Source: CAZBRS01 sp964494475 (GTDB taxonomy: Bacteria; Myxococcota_A; UBA9042; CAZBRS01). Taken from it: a DNA stretch of 64,000 bases. The stretch lies in assembly GCA_964494475.1 (NCBI GenBank), contig CAZBRS010000020.1, positions 1-64,000 on the forward strand, given 5' to 3'. The position numbers were made by a program, and so were the translations under genes. The notes beneath the pieces are model-generated. The model did not search any database. It saw nothing but the letters and a program-made list of their open reading frames with translations, and was not told the origin of the DNA. Shown one piece after another: positions 35,819 to 45,760 of the stretch (its first letter is position 1; every line of letters begins with the position of its first letter).

Positions 35819-37093
35819 CTATTCGTCGAGGTCGTCTTCGCCCTCGTCGAAGGTCGGGGAGGGCGCGGACGAAGCGGACTCGGCGGGCGGGGCCTTCTCG
35901 ACCACGTGGGGCACGCCGACGTCGGTCACCTCGAGCAGGAAGCCCTTGAGGTACAGGCTCTCGGGCATCTGCAGCGACCAGGGGTGATCGGGCGGCTGGG
36001 TGGCCTCGGCGCGCACCTGCAGGTGCCGGCCCGTGTCGGCGCCCGCGAAGCGCAGCGCCTCGAGCAGGCGCTCGCGGTTCAGGTGCTGCGAGCACGTGAA
36101 CACGAACATCTTGCCGCCCACGTCGAGCAGCTGCAGCGTGCGGTGCGCCAGGTGCCAGATGGCCCAGCGCAGGCGCTCCCACTGGTCGGCCGAGTGCGAG
36201 ATGGCGGGGGGGTCGACCACCACCAGGTCCCAGCGCTCGCCCCGCTTGGCGGCGTCGTCCAGCCAGTTGAAGCAGTTGGCCTCGACGGTCTCGAAGGTTT
36301 CGACCTTGTTGGCCGCCAGGTTCTCGCGGCAGAGCTCGAGCGCGTCGGGCTTCAGATCGATGGCCAGGCCCCCGGCGCCGGCCAGACCCGCGTTGACGGC
36401 GAAGCCGCCCGTGTAGGTGAACAGGTCGAGCACGCGCATGCCGGGCTGGCAGTGCCGGCGGATGAGCGCGCGGTTCTCGCGCTGGTCGAGGTAGAAGCCC
36501 GTCTTCAGGCCGTGGCGCACGTCGGCCAGGAACGTGGCGGGGCCCTCGACGATCTCGACGCGCTTGGGCACGTTGCCGCAGACCGTGCGGTTCACGGGCT
36601 CGAGGCGCTCCTCGAGGCGGCGCTTCATGTCCGAGCGCTCCTGCAGCCCCTTGGCCCCCGACAGCTCGAGCAGCAGGGGCTCCCACAGCTCGCGCAGGCG
36701 CTCCATGCCGAGGGTGCGCACCTGCACCACCACCACCTCGCCGAACACGTCGATGACCAGCCCCGGCAGCCCGTCGGCCTCGCCGTGCACCCAGCGGAAC
36801 GAGTTCGAGTCGGGCACGAGGGCGCGCTTGCGGGCCAGCAGCGCCCCGAGCCGGTGCTCGAAGAACAGCCGGTCGACGGGCTCGTCGTGCCGGGTGAGCA
36901 GCCGCAGCGGGATGTGGGCGAAGCGCGCGTACGTGCCGCGCCCGAGGAAGGCGCCGTCGGCCGAGCGGATGTCGGCCACGCCCCCGGCCTGCTCCTTGCC
37001 CTCCATGCGGGCGATCTCCTCGCGGTACACGAGGCAGTGGAAATTGAGGAGCTTCTTCTCGCGGCCGGGCTTCAGGGTGAGCGTCAGGGGCAT
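35819..37093 (-). CDS. Class I SAM-dependent rRNA methyltransferase, RlmI family
   Basis: This 424-residue protein has the RlmI/RlmK-like layout: an N-terminal PUA-type domain (LKPGREKKLLNFHCLVYREE, FLGRGTYA), a middle EEHRE-type region (ADGLPGLVIDVFG), and a Rossmann methyltransferase with LDLFTYTGGFAV as the SAM loop and VVVDPPA as the catalytic motif. RlmI methylates C5 of cytidine 1962 in 23S rRNA in E. coli. The ATG at 37093 is chosen because GGAGG lies 5 bases upstream; a GTG six bases earlier is unlikely. The acidic C-terminal tail is an extra. Which rRNA base is modified cannot be read from sequence. Confidence 0.9.
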   Translation of the reverse strand: MPLTLTLKPGREKKLLNFHCLVYREEIARMEGKEQAGGVADIRSADGAFLGRGTYARFAHIPLRLLTRHDEPVDRLFFEHRLGALLARKRALVPDSNSFRWVHGEADGLPGLVIDVFGEVVVVQVRTLGMERLRELWEPLLLELSGAKGLQERSDMKRRLEERLEPVNRTVCGNVPKRVEIVEGPATFLADVRHGLKTGFYLDQRENRALIRRHCQPGMRVLDLFTYTGGFAVNAGLAGAGGLAIDLKPDALELCRENLAANKVETFETVEANCFNWLDDAAKRGERWDLVVVDPPAISHSADQWERLRWAIWHLAHRTLQLLDVGGKMFVFTCSQHLNRERLLEALRFAGADTGRHLQVRAEATQPPDHPWSLQMPESLYLKGFLLEVTDVGVPHVVEKAPPAESASSAPSPTFDEGEDDLDE

Positions 37094-37144
37094 GGACACC
37101 TCCGCAGGCCGCGGAGGGTAGCACGGCGAAACGGGCGGCGCCAG

Positions 37145-38848
37145 CTACAGGGGCTTGGTGGCCTCGGGGGCGGCCGTCGGCGCAGCGGTTGGCGCGGCCG
37201 GGGCCGGAGCCTCGGGCGCGGGCTCCGCGCTCGGCAGCGACCGGAGCGTGACCGCCTTCACCTGGCCCTGGCGCGCCAGGTCGATCGACTCGGCCAGCAC
37301 GCGCGCCAGTTCTTGGGGGGCGTGGAAGCCCATGGAGTTCTCGGCCGCCACGAAGTCGAGGCGCCATTGGGCCGCGCGCTGCAGATCGGCCAGCTCCTTC
37401 AGCGCGGGGTCGGCCTGCACCGCCTGCTGCCACCGGGCGAGCAGGCGGGTCTTCGTCTCGGCGGCGATCAGCGCCTGCTGCTCCTCGGGGCTCTTGGCGT
37501 CGAAGCCGGCGCTGGCCGCCAGGGCCACGCGGGCCTCGGCCAGGGCGTCGGGCCGGGCGCGCTCGTCGTGCCGCGCGCGCAGGGGCACCACGGCGTCGAT
37601 CAGGGCCACGGCCGCTTGGCCGGCGCGGGTCATGAGCGCGAAGTGCCGGACCTGGATGGCCTCGACGCGCTCCTTCAGCTCCTTCTCGCCGTACGGGTGG
37701 CAGGTCTCGCACGAGCGGTTCAGCTGCAGCAGCGGGCTGCGCACCCAGTGCTCCGAGACCTTCATGGCGCCCTCGCGCTTGTAGGGCATGTGGCAGTCGG
37801 CGCAGGCCACGCCGCTGCGCGCGTGCACGCCCTGGCTCCACACCTCGAACTCGGGGTGCTGCGCCTTCAGCACGTCGAAGCCCGTCTCGGCGTGCACCCA
37901 GTCCTTGAAGCGGCTGCCCTTGACCTCGAGGGCGTCGTAGGTCGCCTCGATCTGCTCGGCCTTCAGGCCCCCGGCCCACGGGAAGAAGAGGGTCTGGCCC
38001 TTGCCGCAGAAGTACTCGACGTGGCACTGGGCGCACACGTAGGAGCGCATCTCCTGCCGCGTGCCGTCGACGTTGGGGTCGTAGGGCGCCATGCGGTCGC
38101 CCTTGCGCCAGGCGCCCACGCTCGGCAGGTGCGGCACCTCGGCCTCGGACGCCGCCAGCGCCTGGATGCCGGTGAGGAAGCCCGGCCGGGTCACGCGCAG
38201 CTCGTTGGTCTTGGGGTCGTGGCAGTCGACGCACGACACGGGGTGCGCGCCCTTCGTCAGCTCGCCCAGCTTCGCGTGGGCGTCCCAGTAGCTGAGCTTC
38301 GCGACCTCCTCGAGGCCCCGGGTCACCTGCTCGGAGGGCGTGCCCTGGGGCAGCGCCTCGCGGCCCAGCTTGCGGTACAGGGGCATGATCGACGCGTGGC
38401 AGTGCAGGCAGTTTCCCGACTGCTTGCCCTCGGCCGGCACGTTGCGCTTCGTGACCTCCTGATCCTTCAGCATGAAGGCGTGGCCGCGCCGGTCGCGGTA
38501 GTCGATGCCGAACAGGTAGCCGGCGAAGATGCGCTTCAGCCAGGGGTCGCGCTCGGACTTCTGGGGGGGCAGCGAGCCCTCGGGGCCGACCATGCCCCCG
38601 CCGAAGCGGGTGGTGGAGGGCTCGGACGTGCGCCGGTAGCCATCGTACTGCCGGGGGAAGTTCACGCCCCACGTCGCGGCGTCCACGTCGTCGTCGGTCA
38701 CTTCGACGAGCTTCAGGACCGTGCTCCGGCCCTCCTGCTTGCGCTCGAACACGTTGACGAGGAGCGCCGCCACCGTGGCCGTGGCCAGCGCCGCGAGGAG
38801 CGCGACCGCCAGGTAGCCGAGAAAGCGCGTCTTGGGGGTGCCTGCCAT
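37145..38848 (-). CDS. nrfA: Cytochrome c nitrite reductase, catalytic subunit NrfA (CxxCH type)
   Basis: This 567-residue pentaheme protein reduces nitrite to ammonium with six electrons in the periplasm. Five heme motifs are visible in order: CLHCH, CVDCH, CAQCH, CADCH and CETCH. Family residues YVCAQCHVEY (Tyr), LKAQHPEFE (Lys, Gln-His) and GVACADCHMPYKR are conserved. In most NrfA proteins the first motif is CxxCK; here it is CxxCH, so the active-site heme would have a His in place of Lys. A long N-terminal hydrophobic segment may remain as an anchor. AGGAG lies 7 bases before ATG 38848. nrfH precedes it by 12 bases. Confidence 0.93.
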   Translation of the reverse strand: MAGTPKTRFLGYLAVALLAALATATVAALLVNVFERKQEGRSTVLKLVEVTDDDVDAATWGVNFPRQYDGYRRTSEPSTTRFGGGMVGPEGSLPPQKSERDPWLKRIFAGYLFGIDYRDRRGHAFMLKDQEVTKRNVPAEGKQSGNCLHCHASIMPLYRKLGREALPQGTPSEQVTRGLEEVAKLSYWDAHAKLGELTKGAHPVSCVDCHDPKTNELRVTRPGFLTGIQALAASEAEVPHLPSVGAWRKGDRMAPYDPNVDGTRQEMRSYVCAQCHVEYFCGKGQTLFFPWAGGLKAEQIEATYDALEVKGSRFKDWVHAETGFDVLKAQHPEFEVWSQGVHARSGVACADCHMPYKREGAMKVSEHWVRSPLLQLNRSCETCHPYGEKELKERVEAIQVRHFALMTRAGQAAVALIDAVVPLRARHDERARPDALAEARVALAASAGFDAKSPEEQQALIAAETKTRLLARWQQAVQADPALKELADLQRAAQWRLDFVAAENSMGFHAPQELARVLAESIDLARQGQVKAVTLRSLPSAEPAPEAPAPAAPTAAPTAAPEATKPL

Positions 38849-38860
38849 GTTCATTCTCCT

Positions 38861-39361
38861 CTATCGCCGGGCGCCGTGACCCACGGCGTGGTGGCACTGG
38901 ACACAGCGGATGGCGTCGTCGGCCCACGTGCTGCCGCGCACGACCTCGTGGACCAGGTCGCCGTGGCAGCGCAGGCAGTTGTCCTGCAGGATCTGGCTGT
39001 TGGCCGGCTTGATGCGGATGGGCTCGACGAACACGCGGCGCGCGCCGGGCTCGTCGGGGGTGGACGACTGGAACGTGAACCCCGTGGAGTGGTGGTAGCC
39101 GTTCAGGCCCTTGGCCAGGTACTTCGCGAAGAACCGGGGCGGCACGTGGCAGTCGTTGCAGGTGGCGTTGGCGTGGTGGGGGCCCTTGCGCCACGAGTCG
39201 AACACGTCGTTCATCACGTGGCAGTTGGCGCAGGCCGCCGGGTCGTTGCTGAGGTACGACAGCCCCTCGGCGTACTGGAAGGTGAACGCCCCGAGGCCCA
39301 CCAGCGCGCCGCCGAGGAGCGCCACGACCAGCCTGCCAACCGAATACCGGGCGATGGGCAC
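38861..39361 (-). CDS. nrfH: Cytochrome c nitrite reductase, small membrane subunit NrfH
   Basis: This 166-residue NapC/NirT-family tetraheme protein has one N-terminal membrane helix (about residues 10-32) and four CxxCH motifs: CANCHVM, CNDCHVP, CLRCHGD and CVQCHHA. NrfH oxidises membrane quinol and passes electrons to NrfA. The CxxCHxM form of the first motif, which gives the unusual Met-ligated heme, is present. It starts at GTG 39361, preceded by GGAGGG. It lies directly before nrfA, as in nrfHA operons. A promoter with a perfect TTGACA box is just upstream. Confidence 0.95.
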   Translation of the reverse strand: MPIARYSVGRLVVALLGGALVGLGAFTFQYAEGLSYLSNDPAACANCHVMNDVFDSWRKGPHHANATCNDCHVPPRFFAKYLAKGLNGYHHSTGFTFQSSTPDEPGARRVFVEPIRIKPANSQILQDNCLRCHGDLVHEVVRGSTWADDAIRCVQCHHAVGHGARR

Positions 39362-39390
39362 GACGCCCTCCGAGGGTCCGCGTGGGCGCG

Positions 39391-39420
39391 AATCTACGCC
39401 GCGGTGTCCGGCGCTGTCAA
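39391..39420 (-). promoter_or_regulatory. Predicted promoter of nrfHA with an A/T-rich upstream element
   Basis: On the minus strand, TTGACA (39415-39420) and TAGATT (39391-39396) are 18 bases apart, about 30 bases before the GTG. Just upstream at 39421-39458 the DNA is very A/T-rich for this genome (ATATATTGACGATTGAAAAT), which may be an UP element or a regulator site. No clear FNR palindrome (TTGAT-N4-ATCAA) is visible. Confidence 0.5.
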
Positions 39421-39496
39421 GGAAAGATATATTGACGATTGAAAATACCGTAATAGGCAGGCGACGAACCGCGGGTTCGCCGAGCCGGCCCGCGGC

Positions 39497-40195
39497 CTAC
39501 TCTTCGGCCACCTCTCGACCCGTGCGATCGATGGAGCGCCACTCGCCGTGGACGTTGACGCGCGCCACGCCCTCGTCGAAGGTGCTCGCGTCGTCGTAGC
39601 GGCAGGGGATGACCACCTCGCCGGCGTGATCGATGAAGCCCCAGCGGCCGCCGACCCAGCGCACGTGCTCGCCCTGGTGCTCGGGGAGGCAGCCGTCGCA
39701 GACCAGCGCCAGGCCCTCGGTGAACGACTCGGCGTAGGCGAAGCCCGTGCGCAGCACCACGCGCCCGCGCTCGTCGAAGAACGCGAAGCCGTTGTCGGCC
39801 ACGCACCGCGCGAGCCCTTCGTGGAAGGGGTCGGGGTAGTTGTCGACGATCCAGGGGCGCGGCACGACGGTGGCTCCGCGCCGATCGATGAAGCGCCAGC
39901 CGTCGCGGTCGGCCACCGCCGCGATGCCACCGGCCGTGAACTCGAGCGCGATCTGGTAGCGCGGGGCGAGCTCCCAGGTGCCGTCGGCGGCTTGGTAGCC
40001 CCACAGGTTGTCGGCTGCGGACTCGGCGGGGAAGGGCAGGGGGCGGGTGTCCACGACGACCTCCGGGGCAGGGGTGGGCGTGCTCGCGCACCCGGCGCCG
40101 CCTGCGAGCAGCGCAAGGGCGAGCAGCGCGAGGGCGGGAAGCAGGCCGCCGGACCGGCGGCGGGAGCAGGGCGTCCTGCGATTCGGACGGTTCAT
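39497..40195 (-). CDS. WG-repeat lipoprotein
   Basis: This 232-residue protein has a basic N-terminus, a hydrophobic stretch and lipobox AGGAGC (Cys36), followed by a Pro/Thr-rich linker. The body is made of WG-type repeats: NLWGYQAADGTWELAPRYQ, GWRFIDRRGATVV, GFAFFDERGRVVL, RWGFIDHAGEVVIPCRYDDA and GEWRSIDRTGREV. WG (KWG) repeats are beta-hairpin modules often found on surface or secreted proteins; no enzymatic motif is seen. It is transcribed divergently from the diguanylate cyclase gene. The function is unknown. Confidence 0.82.
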   Translation of the reverse strand: MNRPNRRTPCSRRRSGGLLPALALLALALLAGGAGCASTPTPAPEVVVDTRPLPFPAESAADNLWGYQAADGTWELAPRYQIALEFTAGGIAAVADRDGWRFIDRRGATVVPRPWIVDNYPDPFHEGLARCVADNGFAFFDERGRVVLRTGFAYAESFTEGLALVCDGCLPEHQGEHVRWVGGRWGFIDHAGEVVIPCRYDDASTFDEGVARVNVHGEWRSIDRTGREVAEE

Positions 40196-40216
40196 GGAGA
40201 CTCCTTCGGCCCTGTG

Positions 40217-40245
40217 AATCTAGGCCGTACAGGCCCGCCTGTAAA
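40217..40245 (-). promoter_or_regulatory. Predicted promoter of the WG lipoprotein gene with overlapping palindrome
   Basis: On the minus strand, TTTACA (40240-40245) and TAGATT (40217-40222) are 17 bases apart. A perfect inverted repeat TACAGG-CCCG-CCTGTA (40228-40243) overlaps the -35 box and could be an operator. The -10 box equals that of nrfHA. Confidence 0.45.
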
Positions 40246-40252
40246 CGCCCGC

Positions 40253-40282
40253 TTGGTCGCGCGACCCGAATCGTGCTAACCA
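40253..40282 (+). promoter_or_regulatory. Candidate promoter of the diguanylate cyclase gene
   Basis: TTGGTC (40253-40258) and TAACCA (40277-40282) are 18 bases apart, 33 bases before the GTG. Weak boxes. Confidence 0.3.
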
Positions 40283-40314
40283 AAAAGCCAATTTCTCGAT
40301 CGAGGTGACCCGGC

Positions 40315-41661
<1,347 letters not shown>

Positions 41662-41671
41662 AAGGCCGACC

Positions 41672-41698
41672 AACCCCGGGCTTTCGTTCCCGGGGGTT
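41672..41698 (+). terminator. Hairpin after the GGDEF gene
   Basis: AACCCCGGG (41672-41680) pairs with CCCGGGGGTT (41689-41698, one extra G) around an 8-base loop. There is no T tract. It separates the cyclase gene from the accessory block. Confidence 0.45.
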
Positions 41699-41717
41699 CG
41701 CGGATAAGCTACCCCGT

Positions 41718-43310
41718 ATGAAGTACTTCAACACCGCCGGACCCTGCGACCCGGCCAAGCACTACATGGTCCCGCCTGAGGCGCGTCTGCCGGACGCGCG
41801 GCGGCTCATCGATCGTGAATCGTACTTCGTGGTGCACGCCCCGCGCCAGACCGGGAAGAGCACGGCGCTGCGCTCCCTGGCCTGGGCGCTCACCGCCGAG
41901 GGACGCTACTGCGCGGTGTACTTTTCGTGCGAAACGGCCGAGGCGATGGGCGACGACTACGAGGCTACGGAGGCCGCTGTTCTCGACGAGATCGTGCGCG
42001 TAGCTTCGCGGGAGCTTCCGTCCGACCTTCGGTCTCCACGGGCGCCCGAGGCCCCTCCGGGCAAACGGTTGGCCGCGCTGCTCGCTTCCTGGGCCGCCGC
42101 TTGTCCCCGGCCGCTGGTGCTCTTTTTCGACGAGATCGACGCGCTCCGGGGTGCCAGCCTACTCTCGGTGCTGCGACAATTGCGCGCTGGTTTCCCGTCG
42201 CGGCCGCAGGCTTTCCCCGCTTCGGTCGTGCTCTGCGGTCTGCGCGACGTGCGCGACTACAAGGTCGCGAGTGGAGGAGACCCCGAGCGGCTGGGTACAT
42301 CGAGCCCGTTCAACATCAAGGTGGCGTCGCTCCGCGTCGCCGATTTCGGGCAGGATCAAGTGCGCGAGCTGTACGCGCAGCACACGGCGGCGACCGGCCA
42401 GCACTTCCACGAGGCGGCGCTGGCGCTCGCGTGGGAGCTGACGCAGGGCCAGCCCTGGCTGACCAACGCCCTGGCGGCCGAGATCGTCGACGAGATACGC
42501 GTGCCCTTGTCCGAGGTCATCACGGCGGCCCACGTAGACGCGGCCAAGGAGCGCCTGATCCTGGCTCGTCAGACGCACCTCGATTCGTTGGTGGCCCGGC
42601 TGATGGAGCCACGCGTTCGGCGCGTGATCGCCCCTCTCATGGCCGGCGAGGAGACGAGCGGGGACCCGGCATCCGCTCCGTCGGGGTCTTACGACGACGA
42701 CGTGCAGTACGTGCGCGATCTCGGCCTGGTATCGGTTCGTCCGCCGTTGCGGGTGGCCAACCCCATCTATCGCGAGGTCATGGTGCGCGTGCTGGCCACC
42801 GAGGCCGAAGACAAGATCGACCTCGAGCCGCGCAGCTTCATCCTTCCCGATGGGCGCCTCGACCTGGAGCGCATGCTCCGGGAGTTCGTCGCGTTCTGGA
42901 AGGAGCACGGGGACGTCCTGGCGGGCAAGATGCCGTACCATGAGGTGGCTCCGCAGCTCGTGTTCATGGCGTTCCTCCAGCGCGTCGTCAACGGAGGCGG
43001 CTACGTCGACCGCGAATACGGCGTCGGACGGGGCCGCATCGACCTGCTGGTGCGTTGGCCGCTCCGGAATTCCAGCCCGGCCGCCTGGCAGCGCGAAGCC
43101 CTGGAGTTGAAGGTCTGGGCGCCCGACAAGCCCGATCCGTTGGCGAAGGGGCTGGAGCAACTCGACGGGTACCTGATGAAGCTCGGTCTGGACCAGGGGA
43201 CGCTCGTGCTCTTCGACCGGCGCGACGAGGCGCCGGCGTGGGCAGAGCGTGGCACGTTCGAGACCGTGCGGTCGACGAGAGGCCGGGCGATCACCGTTCT
43301 ACGAGCGTGA
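41718..43310 (+). CDS. AAA-type ATPase fused to a C-terminal PD-(D/E)XK nuclease-like domain
   Basis: In this 530-residue protein, Walker A is APRQTGKST (residues 41-49) and Walker B is LVLFFDEID near 137-143, followed by ELTQGQPWLTNALA and a winged-helix-like region. Residues about 410-475 contain GRIDLLV and ELKVW, the D...ExK pattern of PD-(D/E)XK nucleases. Proteins with this architecture are widespread and poorly characterised, often on mobile or defence loci. No ribosome-binding site precedes the ATG. A -10-like TAAGCT lies 8 bases upstream, so translation may be leaderless. Codon choice looks less G/C-biased than in the neighbours. It is convergent with the 755-residue orphan. Confidence 0.78.
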   Translation: MKYFNTAGPCDPAKHYMVPPEARLPDARRLIDRESYFVVHAPRQTGKSTALRSLAWALTAEGRYCAVYFSCETAEAMGDDYEATEAAVLDEIVRVASRELPSDLRSPRAPEAPPGKRLAALLASWAAACPRPLVLFFDEIDALRGASLLSVLRQLRAGFPSRPQAFPASVVLCGLRDVRDYKVASGGDPERLGTSSPFNIKVASLRVADFGQDQVRELYAQHTAATGQHFHEAALALAWELTQGQPWLTNALAAEIVDEIRVPLSEVITAAHVDAAKERLILARQTHLDSLVARLMEPRVRRVIAPLMAGEETSGDPASAPSGSYDDDVQYVRDLGLVSVRPPLRVANPIYREVMVRVLATEAEDKIDLEPRSFILPDGRLDLERMLREFVAFWKEHGDVLAGKMPYHEVAPQLVFMAFLQRVVNGGGYVDREYGVGRGRIDLLVRWPLRNSSPAAWQREALELKVWAPDKPDPLAKGLEQLDGYLMKLGLDQGTLVLFDRRDEAPAWAERGTFETVRSTRGRAITVLRA

Positions 43311-43391
43311 CAGGACGCGGCCTTCGTTCGACGAGCCGGATGCACCTCGCACACCGGACGTTGTCACGACGCCGAGCTCGTGAGGTTCCGG

Positions 43392-45659
43392 CTATTCGTC
43401 GTCATCGTCGTCGTCGATCGCTCTTGCCTCGGCGGACTCGGCGGACCTGGTGACCGAGAGCGGCGAGCGCGGGCTGCTCGAAGGCGCGAACGGCGAGTAC
43501 GAGAACGCGATGTCGACGACGAGACCGGCGCCGCGAAGGGTCAGGCGTCGCGGAACATCGAACGGGACGGGTGCGTCGCTGCGACCGTATCGGGACAGGT
43601 CCTCGCGGACCAGCGGAGGGATGTCGTCGCGAACCAGTTGCCAAGCCAACAGGCCGTCTCTGGGCACCGAGCATGGGGCCAACAGCACCAAGTCGTCGGT
43701 CTCCTCGCGTACGTCGCTCCGATCGTTGTACCCGTACGATGTTTTCAGGGGCAACGCCGCGTGGAAGGCGGCGGAACAGGCCTCGTTCCCTGCGTTCCTC
43801 CGGGCGCGGAGCGTCGCGACCCAACCCGACCCCAAGGGCAGCATGTGTCGACCATCGGCCAAACGCACCGGTTGCGTCGTCGCTACCGCCTCGCGCAGCA
43901 GGAGCCACATCTGCCCCAGCGTCTCGTCAGCCCATCTCCAGATGCTCTGCAGGAGTTTCACCATCGTCTTCTCGCGTGCTTCGCAATGGACCGTGACGCA
44001 TCCGCGCGGGGCGCCGGCTGGACGACCCCGGGAAGAGATCAATGACGACGCCTCGAACGCGTCCAGCATCCAGCTTTCGTCCAGCGCTTGCGTCTCTGTC
44101 GGCGGCAGGAGCGGGCTGCCCTCCGGCACATAGCCGTCTTGCTGGAATTTCCAAGAGAAGGACTGGAACGATGTCTCCCGATCGATGACCACGTTCGCCG
44201 CCGCGGGCAGCGGCCGGGCCGGCTTTTCGGAATCTCTTCCCACCTTCGCGATCACGAGCGCCGACAGATGTCTTTCCTCGGCCGACGGGGCGTCGAGCTC
44301 GAAGACCGTGGCGGGCGGCTCAGCGTCGAGCAGCTTCTGGAGTCCTGCCTGCCAATGCTCCTCGGCCGCTTCGGGGAGGCCATGCAGCGCGCCAGCGAAT
44401 AAGAGCCCCGTTCGCGCGTGCTCGACCTCGCCCTCGGCGGCGCCATTTGCGATCAACCGCTTCGTCAGGTCCGTCAGCAGCGGGTCCTTCACGTAGTCCT
44501 CGACCGTCCATGCTTTCGTGGCGTCGAGGATGCGTGAGAGCGCCGATTGCGTCCTCTCGACCTTGTGGACTCGAACCTGCTCGTGCTCCTCGAAGGCCAG
44601 TTTCCGGGACGGGTTCACGACGTGAACCTCGTTGTCGACCAGTAGCACGCGATCCGCTACGGGTCGGCGGAGGGCCCGATCGAGCACGGCCTGCACGTGC
44701 GCGGGGGTGGCCCTCTCGACTTCGCTCTTCAGGTGGTCCGCGAGGCGGGTAGCCGCCCACAGCGCGCGTTCGAGCGGCAGCGAGCACGCGACGACGCCGA
44801 TCTGCTCTCCGAGCCAACGGCGGTTCCCCGGGGGCAGTTTCGTGAGTTCCGCCTGCCGTTCGTCGACCAGAATATCCATCATCTGGCGCTTCCACAGCGC
44901 GTCATCCGGAAACCGACACGGTTCGGCCGCCACGCCCGCGGCCTCCAGCGGGTGGAGGGGGGTCGCGACGGCCAACCTGCCATCGCGTGCCACGGAGGCG
45001 CGCGCAACGTCGGGGTCGGGGTGGAAAGCGAAGCCGCCATTCCGCCGCCGACCGATCGCGATCCAGGTCGCGATGTCGTGCCGCCAGCGATGCGTGACGA
45101 CGAGGGCGCCTCCTTCGCTCAAGCTCAGGGCCCGGCCTTCCGCGGCCGACTCCTCTACTCGCTCGACGGTCAACGCACCCTTCTCCACGTAGTCCTCGTC
45201 GAAGGGCCGCGGGAACGCCATGTGCTGATCTCGAGTCAGGAGCAGGATCACCCGCTGCCACTCGGGAAAGCGCAGGAAGGTCTTGTCAAGGCTGGCGAAA
45301 AGCGCGGTCGAATCTTGTGGATTCTCGGTCAGCCCCGCGACATCGATGACCAAACGTATGGGCAGCTTTCCGCCGTCCTTCAGGAACGTCTGTGCCTCGG
45401 CATCGATCGCGGTCCGCTCTTCGTCCGTGGCTCCGAGCACGCCGAACAACAACGCCGCCCTTTCCCGAACTTCGAAGAAGAACTTGATCCCTTTCGTTTT
45501 TCCCTTGAGGAGCTCGCTCAGTCTAGAGGGGATGCTGCTCTGGCTGACCTGGTCGTCGGCGTGGGCCGCGTTCCACGCCTCGACCCACTCCACAGCGACG
45601 ATCTTTTGAGGCTTCGTGCTACGCTCCAGCAGATTCCCTAGCGCTTCGTGTACGGGCAT
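43392..45659 (-). CDS. Large orphan protein with possible N-terminal HTH domain
   Basis: This 755-residue protein has no recognised family. Residues about 1-80 (ERSTKPQKIVAVEWVEAW, QSSIPSRLSELLKGKTKG, FFEVRERAALLFGVLG) look like a helix-turn-helix of the XRE kind. A Rossmann-like stretch follows (LPIRLVIDVAGL, RVILLLTRDQHM). The middle is mostly helical, the C-terminal third is beta-rich, and the end is Asp-rich. No signal peptide, membrane helix or nuclease motif was seen. ATG 45659 was chosen because GGAGG is 9 bases upstream; ATG 45668 directly abuts it. Its leader contains several ACTTGCC repeats. It faces the AAA/nuclease gene, 81 bases away. Confidence 0.65.
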   Translation of the reverse strand: MPVHEALGNLLERSTKPQKIVAVEWVEAWNAAHADDQVSQSSIPSRLSELLKGKTKGIKFFFEVRERAALLFGVLGATDEERTAIDAEAQTFLKDGGKLPIRLVIDVAGLTENPQDSTALFASLDKTFLRFPEWQRVILLLTRDQHMAFPRPFDEDYVEKGALTVERVEESAAEGRALSLSEGGALVVTHRWRHDIATWIAIGRRRNGGFAFHPDPDVARASVARDGRLAVATPLHPLEAAGVAAEPCRFPDDALWKRQMMDILVDERQAELTKLPPGNRRWLGEQIGVVACSLPLERALWAATRLADHLKSEVERATPAHVQAVLDRALRRPVADRVLLVDNEVHVVNPSRKLAFEEHEQVRVHKVERTQSALSRILDATKAWTVEDYVKDPLLTDLTKRLIANGAAEGEVEHARTGLLFAGALHGLPEAAEEHWQAGLQKLLDAEPPATVFELDAPSAEERHLSALVIAKVGRDSEKPARPLPAAANVVIDRETSFQSFSWKFQQDGYVPEGSPLLPPTETQALDESWMLDAFEASSLISSRGRPAGAPRGCVTVHCEAREKTMVKLLQSIWRWADETLGQMWLLLREAVATTQPVRLADGRHMLPLGSGWVATLRARRNAGNEACSAAFHAALPLKTSYGYNDRSDVREETDDLVLLAPCSVPRDGLLAWQLVRDDIPPLVREDLSRYGRSDAPVPFDVPRRLTLRGAGLVVDIAFSYSPFAPSSSPRSPLSVTRSAESAEARAIDDDDDDE

Positions 45660-45719
45660 GGTAGTCATCCTCCCAAGTGCTCTAGTTGTTCGGCCTGATC
45701 CCCGTGGCGCCACGACGTC

Positions 45720-45747
45720 ACTCTACGAGCCTCAATCGTCACATCAA
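45720..45747 (-). promoter_or_regulatory. Candidate promoter of the orphan gene
   Basis: On the minus strand, TTGATG (45742-45747) and TAGAGT (45720-45725) are 16 bases apart, about 60 bases before the start. Confidence 0.35.
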
Positions 45748-45760
45748 GGCTGCCCGGATT

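Noticed and set aside
31233..39442. Open frames of about 2650 codons on both strands across the subtilisin, HD, methyltransferase and nrf genes
   Set aside because: Shadows of the real genes: repetitive Arg/Gly/Ala content, no signal or domain, and they conflict with well-supported coding sequences.
41690..41715. GGTTCG-containing hairpin as a tRNA arm
   Set aside because: No acceptor, D or anticodon arms can be built around it; it is a simple GC hairpin. No tRNA was found elsewhere by eye.
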